From assembly GCF_043235035.1 (NCBI RefSeq), contig NZ_JAZAQF010000090.1:1-64000 (forward strand): 64,000 nucleotides of DNA. The letters run 5' to 3'. The notes below the pieces were generated by a model. That model searched no databases. It was not told where the DNA came from and saw only the letters and a program-made list of their open reading frames with translations. The stretch comes from CACIAM-69d sp001698445 (GTDB taxonomy: Bacteria; Cyanobacteriota; Cyanobacteriia; CACIAM-69d). The translations under genes were made by a program, and so were the position numbers. Below are positions 45,849 through 55,895 of the stretch, one piece after another. The stretch's first letter is position 1; every line of letters begins with the position of its first letter.

Positions 45849-46231
45849 CGTTAAACCTGATTGGCCCCAACCATGCCTGAAAATGCTCAGCACCTTCAAC
45901 CACTGTTCTGAATTTCTTCTGAATTTCTAAGGACTGATTCTAAGGACTGAATACGATGTCCTTGATTCGCAATCCGCCTTCCTTGCCATGCTACCCAACG
46001 GCGTTCCTCCGCCATCATCCCAATCGCGGCTGATATTGTGGCTGATTTTGCCGCATCCCGAAAACCAACCGCTATCGGTGATGCACCGTGGGGGCTATGG
46101 TATGTTAAGAAAACTAAAGATAAAAATTAATAAACCTAACCAAAGTCGCAGGTTTTCTCATTTTGGTTGCCTATCCCTCCTCTGCCAGCGCCATTACGCC
46201 GTTTCGTCGATCGGCTGGCCCCGGTCGTTTA
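45849..46231. other. Divergent uppP / DUF3120 spacer
   Basis: 383 bp without a credible gene. An A-rich stretch (46104-46140) is a likely promoter or untranslated leader for the DUF3120 gene. Confidence 0.35.
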
Positions 46232-46981
46232 ATGTCCGCGAATCTGGCGGCGGATGCCTTGGCTAGTGATTGCCCTGATGAGACAACCCTAAGTCCCCCT
46301 GCCCCGCCGACTGAGAGCCAATCGCCCGTTGCCCTGGGTTGGATGTTTGTGGCGGGGTTGTTCTTGGTGTCGGGCCCCGTGTTTGTAGAAGCCCCCTTGG
46401 TGCGATCGTTCCCTATCCTTTCCACTGCCCTCACCCTGGTTTGGAGCTTGTTGGGGGCCCGGTGGCTGGAGTCACCCAAGTGGCGGGTTTGGGGCGACCT
46501 GTTGGTGGGGTTTAGCTGGAGTTGGCTGGCGGGTTCGCTCTATTGGGGCTGGTTGCGTTGGGAACCCACAGTCCACCTGCCCATGGAGGCGATCGCCCTG
46601 CCCCTGGCGCTAATCTCCGTGCGATCGAGCTGGGGACGCATTGGCAGTCTGTTCTATCTCGGCTCCTTGTTGGGAACCGCCATCACCGATAGCTACTTCT
46701 ATTGCGTGGATTTGATGCCCGCCTGGCGCGAGGCGATCGCCGCCGAAAGTGCCGATCTTCACACCGTTGCGCCGATCCTGCACGGAGCCTTGGCCAAAAT
46801 GCATACCCCCTTTGGCCTGGGCTGGGCCGTGTTGTTGGCGGGTACGTTGCTGTTTGCTGGTCTGGGCGCGGGTTGGTGGGCCAAGCGATCCCAGGATGCT
46901 GGCTGGATGGTGTTCAGTGCGGCCCTGTTGGGCACTCTCTTTGTCGATGGCCTATTCTGGCTGAGTGCCCTGTTTGCCTAA
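46232..46981 (+). CDS. DUF3120-family membrane protein
   Basis: 249 residues from ATG 46232 (an in-frame TTG at 46163 would add 23 residues). Six or more hydrophobic segments follow a polar Pro-rich start. GFSWSWLAGSLYWGWLRWEP, LPMEAIALPLALISV and FYLGSLLGTAITDSYFYCVD are typical of the cyanobacterial DUF3120 family, whose function is not known. Restricted to photosynthetic bacteria as far as I know. Confidence 0.82.
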   Translation: MSANLAADALASDCPDETTLSPPAPPTESQSPVALGWMFVAGLFLVSGPVFVEAPLVRSFPILSTALTLVWSLLGARWLESPKWRVWGDLLVGFSWSWLAGSLYWGWLRWEPTVHLPMEAIALPLALISVRSSWGRIGSLFYLGSLLGTAITDSYFYCVDLMPAWREAIAAESADLHTVAPILHGALAKMHTPFGLGWAVLLAGTLLFAGLGAGWWAKRSQDAGWMVFSAALLGTLFVDGLFWLSALFA

Positions 46982-47042
46982 TTTGCCTAATCGGCCCCAT
47001 TGGCCCCAACCGTGGCGTGGCCCAAAATTTGCACAGGCCGTA

Positions 47043-47102
47043 CGGAGGAGCTGTCAATGGCGGTGTATATTGTGCCGGACTAAAACAACACCTAGTCCTC
47101 CG
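47043..47102 (+). promoter_or_regulatory. Possible leader peptide and Shine-Dalgarno-sequestering stem
   Basis: CGGAGGA at 47043-47049 is followed by an 8-codon frame ATG 47057 to TAA 47083 (MAVYIVPD). CGGAGGA is the exact complement of TCCTCCG at 47096-47102. Pairing would hide the ribosome site of the leader frame, just before the FHA-cyclase start at 47123. No known attenuator is recognised. Confidence 0.3.
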
Positions 47103-47122
47103 GGACTTTCACCTGTGCGCGC

Positions 47123-48121
47123 GTGGTTACGCTCCAGCCCTGTCCGCATTTAATTCTGAGAACCGAATCCGGCAGCCGGTACTTACCCCTTGTCGGTAGC
47201 GCTTGCTGGACGATCGGTCGTAGCCCAGACAATGATTTTGTGCTGGGCGATCCTTGGATCTCGCGCAACCACGCCATGCTCCAGTGCATGGAGGATGGCG
47301 CGTTCTATTTGATTGATCTGGGAAGTCGCAATGGCTCCTTCGTGAATGGTCGCCGGGTGAGTATTCCCGTCACCCTGCAAAGCGGCGATCGCCTGACCTT
47401 TGGCCAAACGGAACTGGATTTTTATGCGCCCGCCCACGATCGGGACTACAGCACCAGCGATAGCTTTGAATTTTCTGTGACTGCAACGCTCCATGTGCGA
47501 CGGCTGATCACGATTTTGGTAGCTGATATTCGAAATTTCACGGGGCTGACCCGACAAACGGACGAAAAAGTCCTCTCGGAGGCGATCGGGACTTGGTTTC
47601 GCCAAGCGGGCAACATCATCCGTGAATCCGGCAGTTGGGTGGATAAATATATCGGCGATGCTGTGATGGCCGTGTGGATTCACGGGGAACAGGAAGTGAG
47701 TCCCCGGGAAGTGCTGCAAATTTTTGAGGCGGTCAATGCGCTGCAAAAAATGACCCGAGACTTGCATTTGCACTATCCCCTGCCTTTCCCGTTGCGAATT
47801 GGCACCGGGGCCAACACGGGCTATGCCATGGTTGGCAACACCGGCAGCAACGATCGCCCTGATTACACCGCCCTGGGCGACACGGTGAACGCCGCCTTTC
47901 GGCTAGAGTCTTGCACCAAGGAATTGCAACTGGACGTGGCGATCGGGAAAACCACCTATCAGTACCTCTGTGCCTTGAATAGTTCTGCCTGCGAGGTTTT
48001 CCAGGAATATCGCGTAAACCTCAAGGGCTATGACACCGAAAGCGTCACCTACGCCGCTACCTACGACAATCTCGATCGGTTTTTAACCGCCCACCATCGA
48101 TCCCTGGAACTGGATTTTTAA
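47123..48121 (+). CDS. FHA-domain class III adenylate/guanylate cyclase
   Basis: 332 residues from GTG 47123. FHA domain about 28-95: IGRSPDNDFVLGDPWISRNH and LGSRNGSFVNGR, which bind phosphothreonine. Class III cyclase domain about 125-300: metal-binding Asp in LVADIRNFTGL (near 135) and DKYIGDAVMAVW (near 179), and substrate-proximal GTGANTGYAMVGNTGS and DTVNAAFRLES. The product (cAMP or cGMP) cannot be decided. Phosphoprotein binding by the FHA domain could link it to Ser/Thr kinases. In cyanobacteria cAMP promotes pilus motility, so it could feed the same behaviour as the pil genes. Confidence 0.92.
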   Translation: MVTLQPCPHLILRTESGSRYLPLVGSACWTIGRSPDNDFVLGDPWISRNHAMLQCMEDGAFYLIDLGSRNGSFVNGRRVSIPVTLQSGDRLTFGQTELDFYAPAHDRDYSTSDSFEFSVTATLHVRRLITILVADIRNFTGLTRQTDEKVLSEAIGTWFRQAGNIIRESGSWVDKYIGDAVMAVWIHGEQEVSPREVLQIFEAVNALQKMTRDLHLHYPLPFPLRIGTGANTGYAMVGNTGSNDRPDYTALGDTVNAAFRLESCTKELQLDVAIGKTTYQYLCALNSSACEVFQEYRVNLKGYDTESVTYAATYDNLDRFLTAHHRSLELDF

Positions 48122-48620
48122 AATTTAACTTGATTAAAATCCAAATTAAAATTCAACCCAGTGTCTTCCTTAACCCAAGTTTGGTCCAACTGGCGAATTG
48201 AGATGAAGACAAGGGCCTCGTGGAAAATCCTGGGGCCGATCGTTCTTGATCAAAATTCAAAACTTTGATTTCACCCGTTTTTGAAGGTTGAATCCGGTTG
48301 AATTGGAATCTTGGCTTAAGATAGCTCAATGGCGAGACTTGTTCAGTTGTCAGCAGCTTAAAAGGTTGAAAATCTCCGTCAACTCCTGGGGATGGAATGT
48401 CGGTGCAATCCTATGGGCGTAAACGGGATTGCTCAGCACGACCCTAACCATAATTTTAGGCTTCTGTTGCTATAGTGGAATGAAATTTTGTTGGATTTTG
48501 CATCCAAGCAATGGGACAAAGAATCGACTATTGGCAATTGTTACTGGCTTGAGTCACTGATTTCTTTCAAACAGCGATCCAAAAAACAACCATAGGGAAT
48601 GATCATTCCTGGAGTTTTTG
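48122..48620. other. Intergenic, no gene seen
   Basis: 499 bp of AT-rich spacer. TATAGT at 48471-48476 could be a -10 element for the radical-SAM gene, but no matching -35 is visible. Confidence 0.35.
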
Positions 48621-50207
48621 ATGAACGTCCTGCTGCTATATCCTCTTTTTCCGAAAAGCTTTTGGTCTTTTGAGAAAACCCTAGCCTTGCTCGATCGCAA
48701 GGCAATGCTCCCACCCTTGGGATTGGTGACGGTGGCGGCGCTTTTGCCCCAAAGTTGGAATTTTAAGTTGGTGGATTGTAATGTCCGTGACATCACCGAA
48801 GCGGAGTGGGATTGGGCTGATTTGGTGATTTTGTCGGCGATGATTGTGCAAAAAGATGATTTGCTCGATCGAATCAGAGCCGCAAAACAACGGGGCAAAC
48901 GAGTTGCCGTGGGTGGCCCCTATGCCACGGCCCTGCCGCAGGAAGTGAGCGACGTGGGGGCCGATTATCTGATTTTGGACGAAGGGGAAATCACCCTGCC
49001 CCTGTTTGTGGAGGCGATCGAACGAGGCGAGCTAGCAGGCACTTTCCGCTCCAACGGGGTGAAGCCCGACGTAACCGAAACGCCCATTCCGCGCTTCGAC
49101 CTGTTGGAATTTGATGCTTATGCGGAAATGTCGGTGCAATTTTCGCGAGGCTGCCCGTTCCAGTGCGAATTCTGCGACATTATTGTGCTCTATGGTCGCA
49201 AGCCCCGCACCAAAACGCCTCAACAACTTCTGCGGGAATTGGACTACCTGTATGAGTTGGGATGGCGGCGCAGCATCTTCATGGTGGATGACAACTTCAT
49301 TGGCAACAAACGCAATGTGAAACTATTCCTAAAAGAGTTGTTACCTTGGATGGTGGAGCATCAATATCCCTTCTCCTTTGCCACGGAAGCTTCGGTGGAC
49401 TTGGCTCAGGATCAAGAACTGATGGATATGATGGTGCAGTGCAATTTTGGGGCCGTATTCTTGGGCATTGAAACGCCCGATGAGGAGAGCCTGACCCTGA
49501 CCCAAAAGCATCAAAATACCCGAGATTCCTTGAGTGAGGCGGTGATAGCCATTGCCCGATCGGGTCTGCGGGTGATGGCCGGTTTTATCATCGGTTTTGA
49601 TGGCGAAAAAGCCGGTGCGGGCGCAAGAATTGTGCAATTTGTGGAAAAAACAGCAATTCCCACCGCCCTGTTCAGTATGCTGCAAGCCTTGCCGGATACG
49701 GCGCTTTGGCATCGATTGGAGCGGGAGGGGCGGCTGCGCAGCAAGTCGGCCAACATCAACCAAACCACATTGATGAACTTTGTACCCACGCGCCCCCTCG
49801 AAGACATTGCGCGGGAATATGTGGCAGCTTTCTATGAACTCTACGATCCGGAACGGTTTTTAGATCGGGTTTATCGCCACTTCCGCTTGCTGGGGCAAGC
49901 GACCTATCCCAAAAAGGGCAAGGGATCGCGCAAACCTATTAACTGGGTGACGGTTCGGGCGCTGCTGACCATTTGTTGGCGGCAGGGGCTGCTGCGCAAA
50001 ACGCGCTGGCAGTTCTGGCGCAACCTGTGGAACATGTGGCGGCATAACCCCGGTGGCATCAGCAGCTATTTATCAGTCTGCGCCCAAATTGAACATTTCT
50101 TGGAATATCGCGAAATTGTGCGATCGGAAATTGAAGAGCAAGTGCAGCAGTTTTTGGCGGAGGAATTGCGCCTGAAGAATGGTCAACGGGCGGAAGCGAT
50201 GGTTTAG
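48621..50207 (+). CDS. B12-binding domain radical SAM protein (DUF4070-type)
   Basis: 528 residues from ATG 48621 with GGAG six bases upstream. A cobalamin-binding-like N-terminal fold (about 1-140) begins MNVLLLYPLFPKSFW. The radical SAM cluster motif CPFQCEFC (near 178-185) follows in FSRGCPFQCEFCDI. The C-terminal third contains LQALPDTALWHRLEREGRL and REYVAAFYELYDPERFLDRV, typical of the DUF4070 subgroup. Relatives carry out methylation or ring modification of lipids and tetrapyrroles; substrate unknown. No pathway partner is adjacent. Confidence 0.85.
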   Translation: MNVLLLYPLFPKSFWSFEKTLALLDRKAMLPPLGLVTVAALLPQSWNFKLVDCNVRDITEAEWDWADLVILSAMIVQKDDLLDRIRAAKQRGKRVAVGGPYATALPQEVSDVGADYLILDEGEITLPLFVEAIERGELAGTFRSNGVKPDVTETPIPRFDLLEFDAYAEMSVQFSRGCPFQCEFCDIIVLYGRKPRTKTPQQLLRELDYLYELGWRRSIFMVDDNFIGNKRNVKLFLKELLPWMVEHQYPFSFATEASVDLAQDQELMDMMVQCNFGAVFLGIETPDEESLTLTQKHQNTRDSLSEAVIAIARSGLRVMAGFIIGFDGEKAGAGARIVQFVEKTAIPTALFSMLQALPDTALWHRLEREGRLRSKSANINQTTLMNFVPTRPLEDIAREYVAAFYELYDPERFLDRVYRHFRLLGQATYPKKGKGSRKPINWVTVRALLTICWRQGLLRKTRWQFWRNLWNMWRHNPGGISSYLSVCAQIEHFLEYREIVRSEIEEQVQQFLAEELRLKNGQRAEAMV

Positions 50208-50524
50208 GGATCGAGAGCCTGTTGGGCCTAAGGGTGGCAGCCAAGAATGGGCGATCGCACGCCCAAAATCTATGCAACAATTAGCTCTCGACTGGCTCTC
50301 GCCCGTTTGTCTGTTTGCGAGCAATAGCGAAAAAGGTTGGTGGGGCTTCCATCAGCCCGGTCGCAGGTGGCTCGAAACTTGAGATACTGGTGATATTATT
50401 CGACTTTTTCACCAGCGAAGGCCGTTGCTCGGTCTCGTTGCCCATGGGTAACTGAGAGTCAAGCGCGATCGCGTTGGTGGTTCCGCCATGATTTGCTGTG
50501 TCTTGTAAGGAGGTACCGGTTCTC

Positions 50525-50914
50525 ATGAAACGGTTTGTTCGCCTGGTATTTGCGATCGCCCTGGTCGCGCTCACGTGGATTGGCGCGGGCTATCCTCAGG
50601 CTGCATGGGCTGAAGCATCTTTAAACAATGCCGATGCCAAGTTGGCGACGGAATTTGGCAAAAAAATTGATTTGAACAATACCAATATCAGCAACTTCAA
50701 GGCTTACCGGGGTTTGTACCCGACGTTGGCGCAAAAGATTATTGCGAATGCGCCCTACAGTGCGCCGGAAGAGGTGCTGAAGATTGGCGGCTTGAGCGAT
50801 CGGCAACAGAGCCTTTTACAGGATTACTTGGATGCGGGCACCTTCACGGTGACGGAACAAGATCCGATCTTCAATGAAGGGGATCACCGCATTAACGATG
50901 GCGTTTACAAATAA
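50525..50914 (+). CDS. psbU: Photosystem II 12 kDa extrinsic protein
   Basis: 129 residues from ATG 50525, preceded by AAGGAGG; a longer frame from 50498 is not needed. A signal peptide (Arg-rich start, hydrophobic core, cleavage probably after AAWA near 34) directs it to the thylakoid lumen. The mature part GKKIDLNNTNISNFKAYRGL and the helix-hairpin-helix-like PYSAPEEVLKIGGLSDRQ match PsbU, which stabilises the oxygen-evolving complex. Spacer 50208-50524 shows no gene. Confidence 0.96.
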   Translation: MKRFVRLVFAIALVALTWIGAGYPQAAWAEASLNNADAKLATEFGKKIDLNNTNISNFKAYRGLYPTLAQKIIANAPYSAPEEVLKIGGLSDRQQSLLQDYLDAGTFTVTEQDPIFNEGDHRINDGVYK

Positions 50915-50923
50915 CGTTAGATT

Positions 50924-50957
50924 GCCCTTGATTGGCTTCAATGGCTAATCAAAGGGC
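50924..50957 (+). terminator. Hairpin after psbU
   Basis: GCCCTTGATT (50924-50933) pairs with AATCAAAGGGC (50947-50957) with one bulged base. No clear T-run follows, so termination strength is uncertain. The remaining spacer to 51296 shows no gene. Confidence 0.4.
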
Positions 50958-51296
50958 TAATCCAGGGTTCCGGTAATCGTAATATTGCCACTGGAGCCGA
51001 TGATAGTGATTCACCCCGCCCGATGATCGGCTTTGCCGGTTTGATTGCTCCATCGGGTCTGGGGCCCCACACTCGGAATTCCCGTATCCGGAATCCGTGA
51101 ACTAGATTATTAAAGGCGATTGCGCAGCGGCAGTTTAGCTCCCGGCGCGATCGCCTTTTGCTTAAATCTGGTTGAATCTCGTTAGGTCTCGGGCCGTGAT
51201 CCGAGAAATGCAGCGTCTGTTGCGGTTTGGCGGCGGTGATCGCTGGCTGTGGCGCTTTTGCTTGGCAACCCCACGATTTTTAGCTTTCTGTGCGCA

Positions 51297-52997
51297 ATGA
51301 TGAGTGACCCTTTGCCGGCTGTGGAAATTGAGCGCCCAACGGTCGATCGCTTTGATGTGATCGTGGTGGGTTGTGGGGCGGCGGGGTTATATTCAGCCCT
51401 CTGTTTACCGGCTGAGTTGTCGGTGGCGGTGGTGACCAAGGCCACAGTGTCGCGATCGGCGAGTGATTGGGCCCAAGGGGGGCTGGCGGCGGTGACGGCT
51501 CCCGATGATTCGGTGGCGTTGCATGTGGCCGACACGCTGGCGGCGGGGGCGGGCCTGTGCGATCGGGTGGCGGTGGAATTTTTGGTGGCGGAAGCGCCGG
51601 CCTGCGTGGCGCAGTTGGTGGAACTGGGGGTGGCGTTCGATCGCGATCAGGGACAGTTGGCCGTCACCCTGGAGGCGGCTCACTCCCGACGGCGGGTGCT
51701 CCATGCGGCGGATGCGACGGGGCGAGCGGTGGTGAGTGCCTTGGTGGCGCGAGTGTTGGAGCGATCGAACATTACGGTGCTGTCGGAAACCCTGGCGGTT
51801 GACCTGTGGCTGACCCCCGATCGACAAAGCTGCCAGGGAATTGCCTGCTTGCAGGAAGGGCAATTGCGGTGGCTGGCAGCCGGAGCCACGATTTTGGCCA
51901 CGGGCGGCGGCGGCCAGGTTTTTGCCCACACCACCAATCCCAGCGTTAGCACGGGCGACGGTGTGGCCATGGCCTATCGCGCTGGGGTCGTGCTGCGCGA
52001 TTTGGAATTTGTGCAGTTTCACCCCACGGCCTTAGATATTCCTGGTGCACCGCATTTTCTAATCAGCGAAGCGGTGCGGGGCGAGGGGGCCCACTTGGTG
52101 GATGACCAAGGGCGGCGGTTTACCTTTGATTTTCATGAGGCGGGAGAACTGGCCCCGCGTGATGCGGTCAGTCGGGCCGTCTATTCCCACTTGCAACGGC
52201 ATGGGGGCGATCGGGTCTGGTTGGACTTACAACCCATTCCTGAGGCGCGAATTTTGCACCGGTTTCCCAATATCTTGAAGGCCTGTCGTGATTGGGGCAT
52301 CGATCCGCTGCGGGAACCGATTCCCGTTTCGCCCGCAGCCCACTATTGGATGGGGGGCATTGCGACCGATCGAGCCAATTGCACCTCCTTAGGGGGGCTA
52401 TACGCCGTGGGCGAAACCGCCAGCACCGGGGTGCATGGGGCCAATCGCTTGGCCAGTAATTCCTTGCTGGAATGCATTGTGTTTGGGGCCCAGTTCCGAA
52501 ACTTGACCGTGGCAAAAGGGTCGATACTGCCGATCGAGCGGTGCTTGTCGCTGCCGACCATCGCCTTTGAGCCATCGCCGGACTTGGCGCACTGGCGAAA
52601 TTATTTGCCCAAGCTGGTTTGGAGTGCGGCGGGCATTTGTCGCAAATCATCTACCCTGATCGACGCGATCGCCCAGTTGCAAGCGGCCCAATCCACCCTG
52701 CGCAACTTGCCGATTCAACAACTGTTGACCCAATTGCGACCAGGCGAAACCTGCCAAATTTTGGACGATCGCGCAATCTCGGCGGTACATCAGTGGGTGG
52801 AAACACGCAACTTGCTGGATGTGGCCACCTCGTTGCTGGAGAGTGCCCTGTTCCGAACGGAAAGTCGCGGCGGCCACTATCGAGTGGATCACCCCAATGC
52901 GGATCCAGCTTGGGCTTGTCACACGCTGTTGCAGGGGAACAAACGCTGGATTTCCCAATCGGGCTTGGGCGATCGCACCAGTCCCCCTTGGGCTTGA
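51297..52997 (+). CDS. nadB: L-aspartate oxidase
   Basis: 566 residues from ATG 51297 (GTG 51249 would add 16). FAD-binding DRFDVIVVGCGAAGLYSA near the N-terminus, the substrate region FHPTALDIPGAPHFLISEAV with VRGEGAHLVD, and the fumarate reductase/NadB signature ETASTGVHGANRLASNSLLE are present. It oxidises L-aspartate to iminoaspartate, the first step of de novo NAD synthesis, in the cytoplasm. nadA and nadC are not adjacent. Confidence 0.94.
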   Translation: MMSDPLPAVEIERPTVDRFDVIVVGCGAAGLYSALCLPAELSVAVVTKATVSRSASDWAQGGLAAVTAPDDSVALHVADTLAAGAGLCDRVAVEFLVAEAPACVAQLVELGVAFDRDQGQLAVTLEAAHSRRRVLHAADATGRAVVSALVARVLERSNITVLSETLAVDLWLTPDRQSCQGIACLQEGQLRWLAAGATILATGGGGQVFAHTTNPSVSTGDGVAMAYRAGVVLRDLEFVQFHPTALDIPGAPHFLISEAVRGEGAHLVDDQGRRFTFDFHEAGELAPRDAVSRAVYSHLQRHGGDRVWLDLQPIPEARILHRFPNILKACRDWGIDPLREPIPVSPAAHYWMGGIATDRANCTSLGGLYAVGETASTGVHGANRLASNSLLECIVFGAQFRNLTVAKGSILPIERCLSLPTIAFEPSPDLAHWRNYLPKLVWSAAGICRKSSTLIDAIAQLQAAQSTLRNLPIQQLLTQLRPGETCQILDDRAISAVHQWVETRNLLDVATSLLESALFRTESRGGHYRVDHPNADPAWACHTLLQGNKRWISQSGLGDRTSPPWA

Positions 52998-53020
52998 TTG
53001 TTCGATCGCCTTATGGCAAC

Positions 53021-54430
53021 TTAGCTCAGGAGTTGGGCGATCGCCTGGCGGTACTCACTCTTTTGCTTCACGCCGCGAAACTCCGCTGCCTTTGCCTTGT
53101 TGTGGAAAATCATCACCGTTGGTGTTCCGGTTACCCCCGCCCCTTCGGCAATTTGCGGCTCATCCTTCACATCCACCTCCACAAAGTGGATTTGCCCCTC
53201 AAATTCATCCACCACCTTATCCAGCATGGGCTTCAGGATGTGGCAAGGGCCGCAATCGGGGGCAACGAACTTCACCACCAAGGGGCGATCGGTCTCGTGG
53301 TAAAGCTTGCGAACCGCGTAGCCGCCAAAGTGGCGTGTGGCTTGTGGATTGAAAGTTTCTTCCGTATCCGCCACGATCGGCTTGTCTTCGGCCACGGAAG
53401 CTGCCGTTGGCTCGGTGCTGTCGCGTTTCACCTCCTGGGCCAAGCCCTGAGCCGAAAGCCACCGTTCCGCCAACAGGGCCGCCGCGCAACCGGTTCCGGC
53501 CGCCGTGATTGCTTGCCGATATTCATGATCTTGCACATCACCGGCCGCAAACACACCTTCCACGCTGGTTTCCACGCTGTGGGGACGGGTTTTGATATAG
53601 CCCACCTCGTCTAGGTCAAGCTGCCCCACAAATAGATCGGTGTTGGGTTTGTGCCCGATCGCGTAGAACAAACCACGGGCGGCGATCGTTGATTCTTCGC
53701 CGGTTTGCTGGTGCTGGACTCGTAGGCCGGTCATGCCCGTTTCGTTCCCCACCACATCGATCGCGGTGGTGTGCCAATGAACCGTAATCTTAGCGTTGGC
53801 CAACACCCGGTCTTGCATGGCCTTGCTGGCCCGCATTTTGTCCGATCGCACCAACAAATGTACCCGCGAGCCATATTTTGTCAGGTACATCGCTTCTTCG
53901 GCGGCCGAGTCGCCCCCACCAATCACCACCAACTCGGCGTTTTGGAACATGGGCATGGCTCCATCACAAATGGCGCAGGCGGAAATGCCCCGGTTCCAAA
54001 ATTCCGTTTCGCTGGGCAGCCCCAGCCGCTTGGCCGTGGCTCCGGTGGCGATGATGACGCTGTGGGCCCGCAATTCCCGATCGGTCGATCGCACCACAAA
54101 GGGCCGCTGGCTCAAGTCCACAAAGGTGACATCTTCCGTCACCACCTCCGTGCCCCACCGTTCCGCCTGGGCGCGCATCCGATCCATCAATTGCGGGCCC
54201 GTGATGCCCTCCGGAAAGCCGGGGAAATTTTCCACTTCCGTGGTGGTCATCAGTTGACCACCGGGCAGGCCGCCCGCCTGGAAGCCCGCAAACATAAAAG
54301 GTTTCAAGTTGGCACGAGCGGCATAGATGGCAGCCGTGTAACCGGCGGGGCCGGAACCGATGATCACGACATTTTCAACGGTGTTGGGTGCAGAAGCGGC
54401 GCTGGTCATGGATGCTTTATCTAAACTCAT
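53021..54430 (-). CDS. NADPH-thioredoxin reductase fused to thioredoxin (NTRC)
   Basis: 469 residues from ATG 54430; ATG 54409 (MTSAASAP) is an equally possible start. The reductase part (about 15-330) has the FAD motif IIGSGPAGYTAAIYA, redox CAICDG, the NADPH motif VIGGGDSAAEEAMYL and GVFAAGDVQD. A linker of about 50 residues leads to a thioredoxin domain (about 370-469) with active site CGPC. NTRC is restricted to chloroplasts and some cyanobacteria and reduces 2-Cys peroxiredoxin using NADPH, linking antioxidant defence and redox regulation in darkness. Convergent with nadB (23 bp gap). Confidence 0.95.
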   Translation of the reverse strand: MSLDKASMTSAASAPNTVENVVIIGSGPAGYTAAIYAARANLKPFMFAGFQAGGLPGGQLMTTTEVENFPGFPEGITGPQLMDRMRAQAERWGTEVVTEDVTFVDLSQRPFVVRSTDRELRAHSVIIATGATAKRLGLPSETEFWNRGISACAICDGAMPMFQNAELVVIGGGDSAAEEAMYLTKYGSRVHLLVRSDKMRASKAMQDRVLANAKITVHWHTTAIDVVGNETGMTGLRVQHQQTGEESTIAARGLFYAIGHKPNTDLFVGQLDLDEVGYIKTRPHSVETSVEGVFAAGDVQDHEYRQAITAAGTGCAAALLAERWLSAQGLAQEVKRDSTEPTAASVAEDKPIVADTEETFNPQATRHFGGYAVRKLYHETDRPLVVKFVAPDCGPCHILKPMLDKVVDEFEGQIHFVEVDVKDEPQIAEGAGVTGTPTVMIFHNKAKAAEFRGVKQKSEYRQAIAQLLS

Positions 54431-54578
54431 ACCGACTATGAATAAAATAACATAGTCAGAATTCCGTTGCCATCCCAGCAATTGATTCAGCAGTTCAGGC
54501 ATTCGTTCAGGTATTGATTCACCCTTGCCCCGTTGCTTCAAGGCAGGAAGGATGTCACCCTAAAATCAATGTGATGGT

Positions 54579-55751
54579 GTGGTGTGCGTGGTGAGTAACG
54601 TTCCTGCGTTTAATCTAACGGAGCAATTTCCGCAAATTCGCGACGAAGTGAATGCGGCGGTCTTGGAGGTTTTGGCTTCCGGTAAATACATTGGCGGCAC
54701 GGCGATCGAGTCCTTTGAGCAGGATTTTGCCCGCTATGTGGGTACGGAATTCTGTGTGGCCTGTAATTCCGGAACCGATGCTCTGTATTTGGCGTTGCGG
54801 GCCCTGGGCGTTGGCCCGGGGGATGAGGTGATTGTGCCGCCTTTCACCTTCATTGCCACCACGGAAACCGTGAGCGCAGTGGGCGCGGTTCCGGTGTTTG
54901 TGGATGTGGACGCGGAGACCTTTAACCTGGATCTGGATGCGGTGGAGCGGGCGATCGGGCCGCGCACCAAAGCGATTATTCCCGTACACCTGTTTGGCCA
55001 GCCGGTGAATATGGATCGGCTGATGACGATCGCCCGGGCCAGCAATCTGTGGGTGATTGAAGATTGTGCCCAAGCCACGGGAGCAAAGTGGGGCGATCGA
55101 CGGGTGGGCAGCATTGGCCACGTGGGTTGCTTTAGTTTCTATCCCACCAAAAATTTGGGCGCTTGCGGTGATGGCGGGGCCATGACCGTGAACGATCCTC
55201 AACTGGCGGCGGATTTGCGGATGTTGCGGGAGCATGGCCAGCGCCAACGCTACTACCACGAGGTGATCGGGGTGAATAGTCGCCTCGATGCCATTCAGGC
55301 GGTGATTCTGCAAATTAAGTTGCGATCGCTCGATCGGTGGAACCAACAGCGCACCGCGATCGCCCAGCGCTATCAACAGGGTCTCGCCGGTTTGCCGGGC
55401 CTGCGTTTGCCCCAGGCGATCGCTGGCGGAACCAGTGTTTGGAATCAATACACGATCCAAGTGGGCGAGGGCAGCGCCGGCCCAGAACTGCGCGATCGGT
55501 TGCGGCAAGCCCTGCAAGATCGCGGTGTGGGGACAGCGGTTTACTATCCTCTGCCGCTGCACCTACAAGCGGTCTACGCCAACTTGGGCTATCAGCCGGG
55601 ATCTTTGCCCGTTTCCGAGCAATTGGGCCATTGTGTCTTGTCCTTGCCCATGTTCCCAGAGCTGACCCCAGAGCAACAGGATCGCGTCATCAACAACCTG
55701 CGAGAGGTGTTGGCCGCTGTTCCTTTGCCGACGAACTGTGTTGGGGTTTAG
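54579..55751 (+). CDS. DegT/DnrJ/EryC1/StrS aminotransferase
   Basis: 390 residues from GTG 54579; several in-frame GTGs follow within 15 bp and the true start could be the one just before SNVPAFNL. PLP fold type I: GSGTDA-like CNSGTDALYLALRALG, VIEDCAQATG, and the PLP Lys in SFYPTKNLGACGDGG. Such enzymes make amino sugars on nucleotide-linked hexoses for surface polysaccharides. No sugar-nucleotide genes are adjacent, so the pathway is unknown. Confidence 0.92.
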   Translation: MVCVVSNVPAFNLTEQFPQIRDEVNAAVLEVLASGKYIGGTAIESFEQDFARYVGTEFCVACNSGTDALYLALRALGVGPGDEVIVPPFTFIATTETVSAVGAVPVFVDVDAETFNLDLDAVERAIGPRTKAIIPVHLFGQPVNMDRLMTIARASNLWVIEDCAQATGAKWGDRRVGSIGHVGCFSFYPTKNLGACGDGGAMTVNDPQLAADLRMLREHGQRQRYYHEVIGVNSRLDAIQAVILQIKLRSLDRWNQQRTAIAQRYQQGLAGLPGLRLPQAIAGGTSVWNQYTIQVGEGSAGPELRDRLRQALQDRGVGTAVYYPLPLHLQAVYANLGYQPGSLPVSEQLGHCVLSLPMFPELTPEQQDRVINNLREVLAAVPLPTNCVGV

Positions 55752-55770
55752 GGCAAGCGATTAACCAATG

Positions 55771-55818
55771 CATTGATTGACAAACCCATTGATTGACAAG
55801 CGCATTGATTGGCAAATA
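55771..55818. repeat. 16-bp tandem repeat, three units
   Basis: Units CATTGATTGACAAACC (55771), CATTGATTGACAAGCG (55787) and CATTGATTGGCAAATA (55803) directly after the aminotransferase stop. Related ATGAATG-type sequence continues to about 55860. Confidence 0.8.
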
Positions 55819-55895
55819 AATGGATGAATGGGTGAGTGAATAATCGGTGAATTGATGAATTAAGGACTGTGAATGAGTTGTGAACGAGTCGCGAA

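Noticed and set aside
52619..53614. 331-codon plus-strand frame across the end of nadB and the NTRC gene
   Set aside because: Overlaps two confident genes in other frames and has no domain.
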